Below are positions 6,745-15,180 of a stretch of DNA of 64,000 nucleotides, one piece after another. Source of the DNA: Chryseobacterium scophthalmum (GTDB taxonomy: Bacteria; Bacteroidota; Bacteroidia; Flavobacteriales; Weeksellaceae); the NCBI RefSeq assembly GCF_900143185.1, contig NZ_FSRQ01000001.1, forward strand, positions 1,984,001 to 2,048,000, given 5' to 3'. The notes beneath the pieces are model-generated. The model had not been told where the DNA came from. It did no database searches and saw only the letters and a list, made by a program, of their open reading frames with translations. Numbering within the stretch: position 1 is the stretch's first letter; the number at the start of each line of letters is the position of its first letter. A program made the translations under genes and the position numbers.

Positions 6745-8778
6745 ATGAATAGAAAACTTACGACAAATTCAAGATTAGTCAATGAATTATTTGCTAATTA
6801 TATCAGTACGTTTGCTGCATTCTGCGAATTATTAAATAACTCTATTCAAGCCAAGAGTAAAAATATTTGGATTGAAATTGACTATACTTTAGAAACTGAA
6901 ATACATCCTCTTTTAATCAAAAAAATCTCTGTAAAAGATGACGGTAATGGAGTTCATATGTCTGACATTGAAAGGAAACTATTGGACATTGGAACGGCAA
7001 ATAAAGATGGTGGTAAAGGAATTGGAAGATTTGCAAGTTTTCAAATCGGTCAAGAAATTGAAATTGAAACTATTGGATATTCACAAGAAGATAAGACATT
7101 TACTGAAACATATATCCCGTTATCATTCAATAGTTTTGGGAAAAACATCAATGTTTCTGAAATTGAATTAGCTACAAAAGAAAATATCTTAGAAGGAAAT
7201 AATCATAATACTTTTTACAAGGTAACAATTTCCAGTTTGTACCCACATTCAACCACAGAAAATGAACCAAAAAAGAAAATTATTGACAAATTTCTTAAAG
7301 ACAATCTTTCAGATGCAATTTTTGAGAGATACCCCTTAAAGATTTTTAATAAAGAAGTTACATTTCACATAAACGGTAAAGCTTTAAATCCTACTGATTT
7401 TGTAATAGATAATCCGATTAAAATAGCTAAAACTTATACAGACACAAAAGGTAAAGAACATAAAGTTCTTTTTGACTTTATGCAAATTAAGAAAATGGAT
7501 AAAATCAAAGTCTTTTTAACAGCGCAAAATGCGGGTCTGAATACTATAGCGGGAAGTTTAGAATATGATGCAAGTTGGTTGAGCCCAAAAATTGGAGGAT
7601 GGTTTATTTATGTGTCTTCCTCTACATTATCATCTGACATTTACAGAAATATAGATTTAGATGACTTAGACCCTGATTGGAGAAAAGTAAGAGAATTTAT
7701 TAAAGATAAACTGAACACATTTTTTAAAGACAGAAATTTTGAATTTGACAATTTTTCCGACAATCTTAAAAATGATGATTTTTATCCATACAAAGAGAGG
7801 GCAAGCTCTAAATCAAAAGTTATCCTGTTTGATAAATTAGCCTATTTAGTAGAAGATAAATACCATATCTTAAAAGACAATAATCAGTTAAGAGAAATTA
7901 TTTATCCCCTTATTGATAGAACAATATCAAATGGAGAATTAAATAACATTTTACGAAGTGTTCTAAAATTAAATAACAAAATGATATCTAAATTTTCCGA
8001 TTTATTGGAAAAAACCGATTTAGATAATATTGTTGAGTTTTCAGATAAAGTTGCTTCAAAGATTGAAGATATTGAATTCCTCGAAAAATTGGTATATAGC
8101 GAAATATCAAAAAATGTAAAAGAGCGAAAAGAATTACATAAATTTTTAGAAAAAATGTTATGGGTTTTTGGAGAAGAATATTCAGAAAGCACTAAACTTT
8201 TGTCTGATAAGAATTTAGAAAAAAATTTAACTCAATTAAGACAAGACTGTTTAATGTTTAAGCCCTCAAAAGATGGAGATAATATTAATGTTATTGATGA
8301 AAAACCAGTAAAATCAATTACTGACCTTTTTATGTATAATGAAAGAGTTTTAGATGCTAAAAGAAGAGAAGTTTTAGTTGTTGAACTAAAAGCACCCAAA
8401 GTAAAAATAAGCCCTAAAGAAATAGAACAAGTAATGAAGTATGCCAGAGAAATTGAAAAACTTGACGCCTCAAGCTCCAATATTCATTATAAAATTTTGT
8501 TGATTAGCTCAAAAATAAATTCCGATGCTGAATTCCAAATAAAAGGTAATCAAAGAAATGAAGACAACCCCTATTTCTACTTCAGAAATGAAAATAAAAA
8601 TATTGAAATATGGATTATGAAATGGTCTGATTTGTTAGAAAATGTAAAAAGGAAGCTAAAGTATATGTCAGCAATTTTAAATACTAAAGATATCGATGTT
8701 CAAGAAAAGGCAGAGAAAGACTTCGCAGATATTGAGTTTAATAAAGTGAGTTCCTCTTTAAAAAGAGTTGCGATGTAA
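6745..8778 (+). CDS. GHKL ATPase with C-terminal PD-(D/E)XK-like nuclease domain
   Basis: Protein of 677 aa. The N-terminus is an Hsp90/MutL/MORC-type GHKL ATPase: the N box is E28-LLNNSIQA, the G1 box KDDGNGV is at 64-70 and the G2 box GGKGIGRF at 89-96. A middle transducer-like region and a helical stretch (about 370-500) follow. Near the end, D537-x9-E547-L-K549 (VVELKAP) fits a PD-(D/E)XK nuclease core of Shedu/DUF4263 style. It forms a one-gene unit with its own promoter and terminator between ICE regulators and tra genes. GHKL proteins in restriction and defence loci are known; the defence role here is inferred. Confidence 0.75.
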   Translation: MNRKLTTNSRLVNELFANYISTFAAFCELLNNSIQAKSKNIWIEIDYTLETEIHPLLIKKISVKDDGNGVHMSDIERKLLDIGTANKDGGKGIGRFASFQIGQEIEIETIGYSQEDKTFTETYIPLSFNSFGKNINVSEIELATKENILEGNNHNTFYKVTISSLYPHSTTENEPKKKIIDKFLKDNLSDAIFERYPLKIFNKEVTFHINGKALNPTDFVIDNPIKIAKTYTDTKGKEHKVLFDFMQIKKMDKIKVFLTAQNAGLNTIAGSLEYDASWLSPKIGGWFIYVSSSTLSSDIYRNIDLDDLDPDWRKVREFIKDKLNTFFKDRNFEFDNFSDNLKNDDFYPYKERASSKSKVILFDKLAYLVEDKYHILKDNNQLREIIYPLIDRTISNGELNNILRSVLKLNNKMISKFSDLLEKTDLDNIVEFSDKVASKIEDIEFLEKLVYSEISKNVKERKELHKFLEKMLWVFGEEYSESTKLLSDKNLEKNLTQLRQDCLMFKPSKDGDNINVIDEKPVKSITDLFMYNERVLDAKRREVLVVELKAPKVKISPKEIEQVMKYAREIEKLDASSSNIHYKILLISSKINSDAEFQIKGNQRNEDNPYFYFRNENKNIEIWIMKWSDLLENVKRKLKYMSAILNTKDIDVQEKAEKDFADIEFNKVSSSLKRVAM

Positions 8779-8805
8779 AATGGAAACGAATACAATTATA
8801 TTAAA

Positions 8806-8837
8806 AAAATCGGGTAACCGTTTCGTTATCCGATTTT
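8806..8837 (+). terminator. Terminator after the GHKL-nuclease gene
   Basis: AAAATCGGGTAAC (8806-8818) pairs with GTTATCCGATTTT (8825-8837), 13 bp with one G-T pair and a 6-nt loop. It lies 28 bp after the stop codon and may also stop leftward transcripts. Confidence 0.8.
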
Positions 8838-8862
8838 AAAAGAATTATAGTGAGAATAATTA

Positions 8863-9150
8863 TCAACGCTCTACAGGCTGTTCCGTTTTAACCTCAGTTT
8901 GTTTTTTCTCTTTCTTCATTTGCCAATGCGACCAAATAGAAAGTATGCCGATAATAATCAAAGCATAGGCAAGCCATTTGCCAATACGCTCTATAAAACG
9001 TGTAAATACTGATGCCTCAAAGCTGGAAAACCCTTCGGCTCCAACAGCATTACGCCTGTAAAATTTTCTGCGACTTATCCAATAAACAAGCCCTATTCCG
9101 ATAACAAGCGGAATAATACCAAGTACTAACTGAGCCGTAACCGCATCCAT
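8863..9150 (-). CDS. Small ICE membrane protein
   Basis: Protein of 95 aa with two hydrophobic segments, about residues 5-25 (VLGIIPLVIGIGLVYWI) and 55-75 (WLAYALIIIGILSIW), and a Lys/Glu-rich tail. Similar proteins follow traQ in many Bacteroidetes ICEs and are sometimes labelled molybdenum ABC transporter permease, a name this short protein does not justify. A terminator at 9214-9240 separates it from traQ, so it probably has its own promoter. Function is unknown. Confidence 0.6.
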   Translation of the reverse strand: MDAVTAQLVLGIIPLVIGIGLVYWISRRKFYRRNAVGAEGFSSFEASVFTRFIERIGKWLAYALIIIGILSIWSHWQMKKEKKQTEVKTEQPVER

Positions 9151-9213
9151 AAAAATTCAAATTAGGTTATCTAAATTTAAGAAAAAAAATAATTTACGAA
9201 AAGTAAAAAAGCA

Positions 9214-9240
9214 AAAAACCGACCTTTAAAGTCGGTTTTT
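9214..9240 (-). terminator. Terminator of the traE-Q operon
   Basis: A perfect 10-bp stem AAAAACCGAC (9214-9223) / GTCGGTTTTT (9231-9240) has a 7-nt loop and lies just past the traQ stop. On the minus strand it is followed by a T-rich run, and it could work in both directions. Confidence 0.85.
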
Positions 9241-9259
9241 ACATTCAATTACTATGCTG

Positions 9260-9709
9260 TTAATCACTGCTATTAAACTGAAAAGTCAGTTGCTTTTCAT
9301 TCCCAAAACTATCCGAAATCCACACATCAAAAGATTGCGAAACGGCAGAGGCAGATGTGTAATACAACCTGAATTGCTCTGTTGGTAACAGATACAAATC
9401 GTTCGGCAAGTATGGCGTTTCATCATAATAACGTAGCGAACCTTGCCCATCAAATTGAAAATAGCGGAGATAGTATTGCGTGTTGCTGTAATTTCCTGTT
9501 CGTTGTATGGTAACACGTATTTCCACCGTTTGTCCATTGGCAACATCTTTCGGAACCGGCATTACTTTTACCTCAAAAGGAAAATTGTTCTGTATTTCGA
9601 GGTCGTCATCTTTCCTGCAAGATACCAAAGAAACCGAAGCTGTAAGGATTGCCAGCATTAGATATACCGGCAATAATCCTATTCTGAATTTATTGAATAT
9701 TGTTATCAT
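9260..9709 (-). CDS. traQ: Conjugative transposon protein TraQ (DUF3872)
   Basis: Lipoprotein of 149 aa. A hydrophobic N-terminal segment ends in a lipobox-like SLVSC (C31), followed by an immunoglobulin-like beta domain (FEVKVMPVPKDVANGQTVEIRVTIQ). It matches DUF3872/TraQ by position and pattern. It is the last gene of the traE-Q operon, 10 bp after traO. Its precise role in the mating channel is not known. Confidence 0.82.
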   Translation of the reverse strand: MITIFNKFRIGLLPVYLMLAILTASVSLVSCRKDDDLEIQNNFPFEVKVMPVPKDVANGQTVEIRVTIQRTGNYSNTQYYLRYFQFDGQGSLRYYDETPYLPNDLYLLPTEQFRLYYTSASAVSQSFDVWISDSFGNEKQLTFQFNSSD

Positions 9710-9719
9710 TTTTCTGTTT

Positions 9720-10280
9720 TTAAAAGTTAAACCTTAATCCCACACCAGCAGACGGACGGAACTGCTCTAAGTCTGTGCCCCAAAAGACTTTTGTACGTCC
9801 TTGCAACACTAATACAAACCGGTCTGACAAATACGTTTCAAAAGTTATTCTTCCGCCAGCTCCGTAGATGAAATTGTCTTCGCTCAAAATTTTTGCACCG
9901 TCATACAATATCGCTTCGCCACGGTTGATGCTTTCGTAACCGACCACGCCTGTTATTCCTAAATTAATCGTGATATTTTTTCGGGCATCGCCTAATAAAA
10001 ATAAGCTGTAACCACCTTCTGCAGTAAACGTTTCCTGCGGTATGCGAACATTTTTGTAGTCGTGGTATTGGTGTGTATATTCCAAAGCCCAAAGCTGGTA
10101 ATTACCGTTTTTACCGTTCACGGTCATTCCGATGTTGAGGTAATAATCATTGCCTATTTTATCTTTGGACAAAATACCTGCATTCAGTTCAATTCCTTTT
10201 TGCTTCGGGAGCATTCTTTGCGCTTGTGCAACCGTGATGCCTACTAAAACGAGCATTACGGTGTAGATATATTTTTTCAT
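9720..10280 (-). CDS. traO: Conjugal transfer protein TraO
   Basis: Protein of 186 aa with a signal peptide (MKKYIYTVMLVLVGITVAQAQ) and repeated amphipathic strands ending in FRPSAGVGLRFNF, the look of a small outer-membrane beta barrel. It matches TraO of CTnDOT-type elements. It lies 20 bp after traN in the same operon and probably forms part of the outer-membrane side of the mating channel. Confidence 0.85.
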   Translation of the reverse strand: MKKYIYTVMLVLVGITVAQAQRMLPKQKGIELNAGILSKDKIGNDYYLNIGMTVNGKNGNYQLWALEYTHQYHDYKNVRIPQETFTAEGGYSLFLLGDARKNITINLGITGVVGYESINRGEAILYDGAKILSEDNFIYGAGGRITFETYLSDRFVLVLQGRTKVFWGTDLEQFRPSAGVGLRFNF

Positions 10281-10300
10281 ATCATTGTTTTAAAAGGTTA

Positions 10301-11194
10301 TTAAAATTTCAGGTGCATATCATTTATCAATCGGGCTTTTATCAAATCCGAATTTTCTATCTGAAGCGTTTGATGTCTGCCACCGTTTTTCTCGAAAATT
10401 TCAATCAGTAAAATTTTGTCATCATCAATGGTAAACTGGTCTAGCAAAAACACGTTTTGCTCGATTGCCTTCCCGCCAATTTCATCCAAAGGTTTGTAGG
10501 TTCTAAGCGGTATCATTGGTCTTTCCTGCACTACGGTACGCTTTGCTATTTTTTTATCTACGACTTTGAAATTCACAAAATCTATCTGGAAAGGAACATT
10601 GGTACGGTTTCTCAATTCTGTATGGAAATAATATTTGCCGTTGTGAATGTAAATTCCTTTCAAAATAAACTGGATGCCGAAACTTTTAGCACCAATATGT
10701 TTTACAATGCGTTTGTCCATATTGTAAATGGTTTCCAAAAGCAAACCTGCCAATGACGGAGAATTATTACCCAATTCTTCAAAAAGTACATCGTTTCCAT
10801 TCGCTTTATCCACTGCTTTTTGCATTGTTAAAAGGTCATAGCTTAATACTTCGGGATAAGAACTGTAATACACATTGAAACTGTAAAAACGACCATCATT
10901 TGTGATTACGGAAAAATTGGTTTCAGGCTCGAAAGCTCTTACCGATGCTTTTACACGCAGTACGTTTTCTGCATCTTCTGCTTTTCCTGCGATTAAGTAT
11001 TCGCTACCCAAATCCACATAACGAATAGCGCTTGGGAAAATCAGATGCGAAGTTTTATCGTAAGTAACTTCCATTTTGTAAGGTTCTATCTTGCCGAGTT
11101 CAAGCGGTGTTCTGATGCTGTCTTGCGCATAAGAATGCACGGCCAAGCCCAATATCAGGGCAATAGCCCAAAAGGTTTTTATGTATTTTTTCAT
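10301..11194 (-). CDS. traN: Conjugative transposon protein TraN (DUF4138)
   Basis: Protein of 297 aa with an N-terminal signal peptide (ILGLAVHSYAQ). It is the Bacteroidetes counterpart of VirB9 in the outer-membrane core of the type IV secretion channel. Family features include TSHLIFPSAIRYVDLGSEYLIAGKAEDAENVLRVK near the start (read as separate strands) and a C-terminal beta domain. A 77-bp gap separates it from traM. Confidence 0.88.
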   Translation of the reverse strand: MKKYIKTFWAIALILGLAVHSYAQDSIRTPLELGKIEPYKMEVTYDKTSHLIFPSAIRYVDLGSEYLIAGKAEDAENVLRVKASVRAFEPETNFSVITNDGRFYSFNVYYSSYPEVLSYDLLTMQKAVDKANGNDVLFEELGNNSPSLAGLLLETIYNMDKRIVKHIGAKSFGIQFILKGIYIHNGKYYFHTELRNRTNVPFQIDFVNFKVVDKKIAKRTVVQERPMIPLRTYKPLDEIGGKAIEQNVFLLDQFTIDDDKILLIEIFEKNGGRHQTLQIENSDLIKARLINDMHLKF

Positions 11195-11271
11195 CTTATT
11201 TAATATTTATTTTTAATTGTGATGAAGCTTGTCTAGGACAGGTTTCATTTTTTATAAATTTTAATTGAACA

Positions 11272-12591
11272 TTATTTTTTAGATACCAAAAAGACTTGAT
11301 GTCCAGCTTTTAAAGTAACTTTTGGTGCTCTCACTTTTTTAGCGAAATAACCCGAAATACCCTGAACTGCGCTTTTGCTGAGGTCGGAAGCAATTTGTTG
11401 TCCCGTTGAAGAATTCATACTAAAGCTTGAACCGGTAGCGTTGCCCATATTGGCAACAATATCTGTAATGGCACTTCGTTCGGGAGAATTGGGTACGTTC
11501 AATCCTTGTTGTCCATCCAAATCATAAATGGTTATCTCAACAGGAATAATGTTACCTTCTAATTCTATGGAAGTTACTTTTAGCTGTAATCTGCCATTCT
11601 GAAATTTAGCATTTGCCGTTACAATAGTTCCTTTCGGAATAGTTCTTTGTGGTGTTTGTGCCGTTTCCAACAATCGTAAACGTACGCCAGTTTCGCCTGT
11701 TACCGTCTGTGCATCGTGTACACAGGCTTTGATACTATTTTTCGGTTGAACTACTTGTTCTTTAGACCCTGCGGTAAAAAATCCACGGTTTTTAATTTCG
11801 CTCCAGTCTGCGGAAAAGGCACTGTCTGATGGTTCTCGATACAAAGCAGAAACGGTATTTTTTCTTGCCGGTGCAAATGCTACAAAATGCTCTTTTTCTG
11901 ATGCGGATGTTGTTTGGTTTGATGCATTGTCAGGAGCAGCATTTCCCGTATTTGTATTTTGAGGAAGATATTTTGCTGCCATTTGATAGGATTTTTCCAT
12001 CAACGCCAATTGGTCATCAACTGTGGTAGCACGAGGAACATCTCTTTCCGCGAGCCTGTCTCTCAATTCGTCTACCTGCCTGCGAAGTTGCATCGTTTCT
12101 GAATTATCATTTTGATAAAATGAACCCAATGTATTTTGCGCATTTTGGTAACTATTGAGTGCAGGATTAGCAGATTTATCTTTACCCAAAACATTACTTT
12201 CCTCTTCTTGAGATAAGCTTTCTTCACTACTTTGCGTGCTGTCTGTATTCCAATAATCGGCAAGCGTAGTAAGGGCATTTCTTTTTGCCTGCTCTTGCTT
12301 TTCCAGCATTTCCTGTTCATACGCTTTTTGTTTGTCAGATTGCATTCCGGCATCAGTTGCTTGCGGAACGGCATCATTCAAACCGAGATTTTCGATTTCA
12401 TCCTTATCCGAAGACGGTTTAAATATCAAATACATACAGCCGATAAAAACAATACCCATTAAAACAAATATGAGCGGCTTTTTGAGTTTATCCATTTTAT
12501 TCTGATTGCCTTCGTGAAGCAAATCAGCGTTGTCTTTCGGGTTTCCTTCTGTTACCCGAACCACAGACTTTTTGTTATCATTTTCTTTCAT
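11272..12591 (-). CDS. traM: Conjugative transposon protein TraM (VirB10-like)
   Basis: Protein of 439 aa with one inner-membrane helix near residues 36-56 (PLIFVLMGIVFIGCMYLIF), a long polar linker rich in Gln, Ser and Asn (about 75-235), and a C-terminal beta domain (from IKACVHDAQTVTGETGVRL) typical of VirB10/TraM. This layout spans the periplasm and links inner and outer channel parts. Its first 14 bp overlap the end of traL. Confidence 0.88.
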   Translation of the reverse strand: MKENDNKKSVVRVTEGNPKDNADLLHEGNQNKMDKLKKPLIFVLMGIVFIGCMYLIFKPSSDKDEIENLGLNDAVPQATDAGMQSDKQKAYEQEMLEKQEQAKRNALTTLADYWNTDSTQSSEESLSQEEESNVLGKDKSANPALNSYQNAQNTLGSFYQNDNSETMQLRRQVDELRDRLAERDVPRATTVDDQLALMEKSYQMAAKYLPQNTNTGNAAPDNASNQTTSASEKEHFVAFAPARKNTVSALYREPSDSAFSADWSEIKNRGFFTAGSKEQVVQPKNSIKACVHDAQTVTGETGVRLRLLETAQTPQRTIPKGTIVTANAKFQNGRLQLKVTSIELEGNIIPVEITIYDLDGQQGLNVPNSPERSAITDIVANMGNATGSSFSMNSSTGQQIASDLSKSAVQGISGYFAKKVRAPKVTLKAGHQVFLVSKK

Positions 12592-12865
12592 AAAACTGAT
12601 TTTTTAGAATTGTTGATACTGTGTCCCGCAATTTTGCAGGACTTTCATCTTTTTTGAGGACAGGATTTTCGATATGCTCGATGACCATACCGTTTTCGGA
12701 CTTTGAAGTGTCGTACCAAACTTTGCCAATCACAAATGCTGTTAACACCAGATAGCCTATAAAAAAATAAAGGGTATATTGATGTTGTTTTCGCATTGGT
12801 AATTTCTGCCAGCGTTCATCGACCTTGTCAAAGTATCTGTCCAGATTTGCTCTTATTTTTTTCAT
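12578..12865 (-). CDS. traL: Conjugative transposon protein TraL (DUF3989)
   Basis: Protein of 95 aa with one membrane helix at about residues 29-47 (YTLYFFIGYLVLTAFVIGKVW) after a basic N-terminus, matching DUF3989/TraL. It overlaps traM by 14 bp, which suggests coupled translation. It is a small inner-membrane partner in the channel; its detailed role is unknown. Confidence 0.82.
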   Translation of the reverse strand: MKKIRANLDRYFDKVDERWQKLPMRKQHQYTLYFFIGYLVLTAFVIGKVWYDTSKSENGMVIEHIENPVLKKDESPAKLRDTVSTILKNQFYERK

Positions 12866-12877
12866 AACCTTTGGTTT

Positions 12878-13501
12878 TTATTTTTCGATGACTTCTACAT
12901 CTTTATTTTCGATGACTGCAAACTTTTCGATATTGAAGCCTTGCGGATTATTATCCGAGCGAACCGAGTTTACAAGGAAGCAGGAAGTTATCAGATTACG
13001 TCTGGTTACATTGCTGGAACGGATGATGAATTGCTTGGCATACGTTTGAACCGCATAAGGATGTCTGTCGAAGTTGCACACCACGCTGTCTACTTCTATG
13101 CGCTGTTGCACATTTCCCGAAATGATACGGTTGTAGTAGCCTTTTTCCGATAGGTCATTGTAATAATCAAAGGCACTTTTATCGGCAAGGTTGAATGCCC
13201 TTTTCATATTGCTTTCGATTGCATTTTTATCGGGAGCCAACGTGAAAAACAATTCGTGAAAACGCCTGACGTGTTCTCTTGCTTCCACAGGGCGATTGAT
13301 ACTTGCGTCTTGCGATAAGGCAAGCATCAAAGATTTACCCTTATCCAATACATATATTTTCTGGCGTTGCTCTTCTGCAAAGCGATAGGACTGCCATACG
13401 GCAAATCCTACCACGCCAATGCAGAGAACGGCAAACATAATGGCATACAATCGTATCTGCCGAAAGCTGTTTTCTATATTTCTTAGCGTTTTAAATTCCA
13501 T
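12878..13501 (-). CDS. traK: Conjugative transposon protein TraK (VirB8-like)
   Basis: Protein of 207 aa with an N-terminal membrane helix (IMFAVLCIGVVGFAVWQSY, about residues 19-37) and a periplasmic NTF2-like domain, the VirB8 design. The start MEFKTLRNIENSFRQIRLYA is typical of TraK. It lies between traJ and traL with 12-24 bp gaps. Confidence 0.87.
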   Translation of the reverse strand: MEFKTLRNIENSFRQIRLYAIMFAVLCIGVVGFAVWQSYRFAEEQRQKIYVLDKGKSLMLALSQDASINRPVEAREHVRRFHELFFTLAPDKNAIESNMKRAFNLADKSAFDYYNDLSEKGYYNRIISGNVQQRIEVDSVVCNFDRHPYAVQTYAKQFIIRSSNVTRRNLITSCFLVNSVRSDNNPQGFNIEKFAVIENKDVEVIEK

Positions 13502-13524
13502 TTTTTTATTGATTATGGGTTAAA

Positions 13525-14517
13525 TTATTTGAGTAATTGACCGCTAATGTTTCCTACGGTAGAACCGGCTCCTGCTCCTGCGAGATTTCCAGCTTTCATT
13601 GCCGTTTGGTTTACATTTCGTGTAAAGTTTCCTGCCCCACCGGCTTGGATAATCCATCCTGTAACTGTTGGAATAGTAAAATATCCCACAATACCGATAA
13701 TCATAAAAATGATGTAAACAGTATTGGAAGTATCAGGAATGAAAGTTGGGTCGGACAACATTTCTATATCCCGTTCCAAAATCAACGATTGTATTCTTGC
13801 CAGCATAGAACTGAATAAATCTGAAACTGGTAACCATAGATAAACACTAACGTATCTTGTAATCCATTGCGTAAGTGTGGATTGAAAACCATCCCAGACA
13901 GAAATCGCAAAAGCGATGGGTCCGAGTATTGATAGCACAATCAGGAAAAATGTCCTTATGGTATCTATAACCAATGCGGCTGCCTGAAAAAGGACTTCCA
14001 ACAAATTGCGGAACCAGTCTTTGATAGCTTTTTCTATCTGATATGCCTGCCTGTCCATATACATTCCCGCCATTGTTCCAATGTCGGATGGCGACCATCC
14101 CAATTCGTCCAGCTTTTTGTCAAACTCTTCATCCGATACCATAAAAGCGGTTTCAGGATTTCTGACCATCGCTTCATATTCCAATTGGTCTTTTTGCTGT
14201 TGCAGTTTGTTGAGGTCAAGCACTTGGTTTTCAAGAATTGAGTGCGTTCCTGTAACAACAGGACTTAAAACCGCATTGATGGTTCCCAACACGATAGTTG
14301 GGAAAAACATAATGCAAAGTCCCAAAGCGAACGGTCGCAACAATGGAAACACATCTATGGGTTCGGCACGGCTCAATGCCTGCCAAACTTTTAGTGCTAC
14401 ATAAAACAAAGCACCCAATCCTGCGAGACCTTTTGCTACTGCTGCCATATCTGCCGCAAGCGGCATCATATCATCGTATAGCGAACGAAGAACTTCGTGA
14501 AGATTATTCCATTCCAT
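13525..14517 (-). CDS. traJ: Conjugative transposon protein TraJ (VirB6-like)
   Basis: Polytopic inner-membrane protein of 330 aa with hydrophobic stretches near residues 25-45, 60-85, 170-205 and 265-290. The C-terminus is Gly/Ala-rich (GGAGNFTRNVNQTAMKAGNLA). It corresponds to TraJ of Bacteroidetes ICEs and is functionally similar to VirB6. Only 3 bp separate it from traI. Confidence 0.87.
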   Translation of the reverse strand: MEWNNLHEVLRSLYDDMMPLAADMAAVAKGLAGLGALFYVALKVWQALSRAEPIDVFPLLRPFALGLCIMFFPTIVLGTINAVLSPVVTGTHSILENQVLDLNKLQQQKDQLEYEAMVRNPETAFMVSDEEFDKKLDELGWSPSDIGTMAGMYMDRQAYQIEKAIKDWFRNLLEVLFQAAALVIDTIRTFFLIVLSILGPIAFAISVWDGFQSTLTQWITRYVSVYLWLPVSDLFSSMLARIQSLILERDIEMLSDPTFIPDTSNTVYIIFMIIGIVGYFTIPTVTGWIIQAGGAGNFTRNVNQTAMKAGNLAGAGAGSTVGNISGQLLK

Positions 14518-14520
14518 AGC

Positions 14521-15153
14521 TTACCAGTATTTTTGGTTGGGAGTTCCATAAAGGTCAAGCACTCTTTTGGCATCGTTTTTCTTCTTTGCTCTGAGATAGC
14601 TTACAGATATGTTTTTGTTGGTGTAGTAGCGAACCAAGCTGTGATAGTCTTTTACTTCTTTGTACACACGGTCTATTACTTCCATACGTTCCTTGTCATT
14701 CAGGGATAGACTGGATGCAGATACAATCTGTTTTAGTTCTTTCAAAAGTTCAGTACTTTCATTCAAAAGTGCGGAATATCCATTGCCAATGGCTACCAAT
14801 TCTTGTGGTGTGAAATTCGGGTCGTTCATCATTTTGCCGAAATTCTGAACATACATTTCCGAAACATCGCCCACTAAAAGAACCGTCTGCTGAACTTTAC
14901 GAGCATCTTTAACCAAATTGTTTACTGCCTTTAGCTTATCGTAATATTCCTTACCCTGCTCATACACTTTCTTTACTTCATTGAAGTTTTTAATCACGTT
15001 GCTTACCGTGGAAGAAGTCTGCACGATTTCATTCGCACTGTTAAGAATTCCTGAAGCCAGATTTGCAGGGTCTGTTACTACAAATTGTGCTTTTGCTGAC
15101 GGTGCTACGGCTAACATTAGTGCCGTACACACCAAATACATTAATTTTTTCAT
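14521..15153 (-). CDS. traI: Conjugative transposon protein TraI (DUF4141)
   Basis: Exported protein of 210 aa. The signal peptide ends at about residue 22 (APSAKAQ), and the rest is a mostly helical body (SNEIVQTSSTVSNVIKNFNEV). This pattern fits DUF4141/TraI, a periplasmic channel component possibly like VirB5. It lies directly between traG and traJ. No separate traH gene is seen. Confidence 0.83.
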   Translation of the reverse strand: MKKLMYLVCTALMLAVAPSAKAQFVVTDPANLASGILNSANEIVQTSSTVSNVIKNFNEVKKVYEQGKEYYDKLKAVNNLVKDARKVQQTVLLVGDVSEMYVQNFGKMMNDPNFTPQELVAIGNGYSALLNESTELLKELKQIVSASSLSLNDKERMEVIDRVYKEVKDYHSLVRYYTNKNISVSYLRAKKKNDAKRVLDLYGTPNQKYW

Positions 15154-15180
15154 TTTTTTAAATTTTTAAAATGTTATAGA

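Noticed and set aside
8863..9150. Molybdenum ABC transporter permease
   Set aside because: The name is used for similar small proteins, but 95 residues with two helices and no ABC partner cannot support it.
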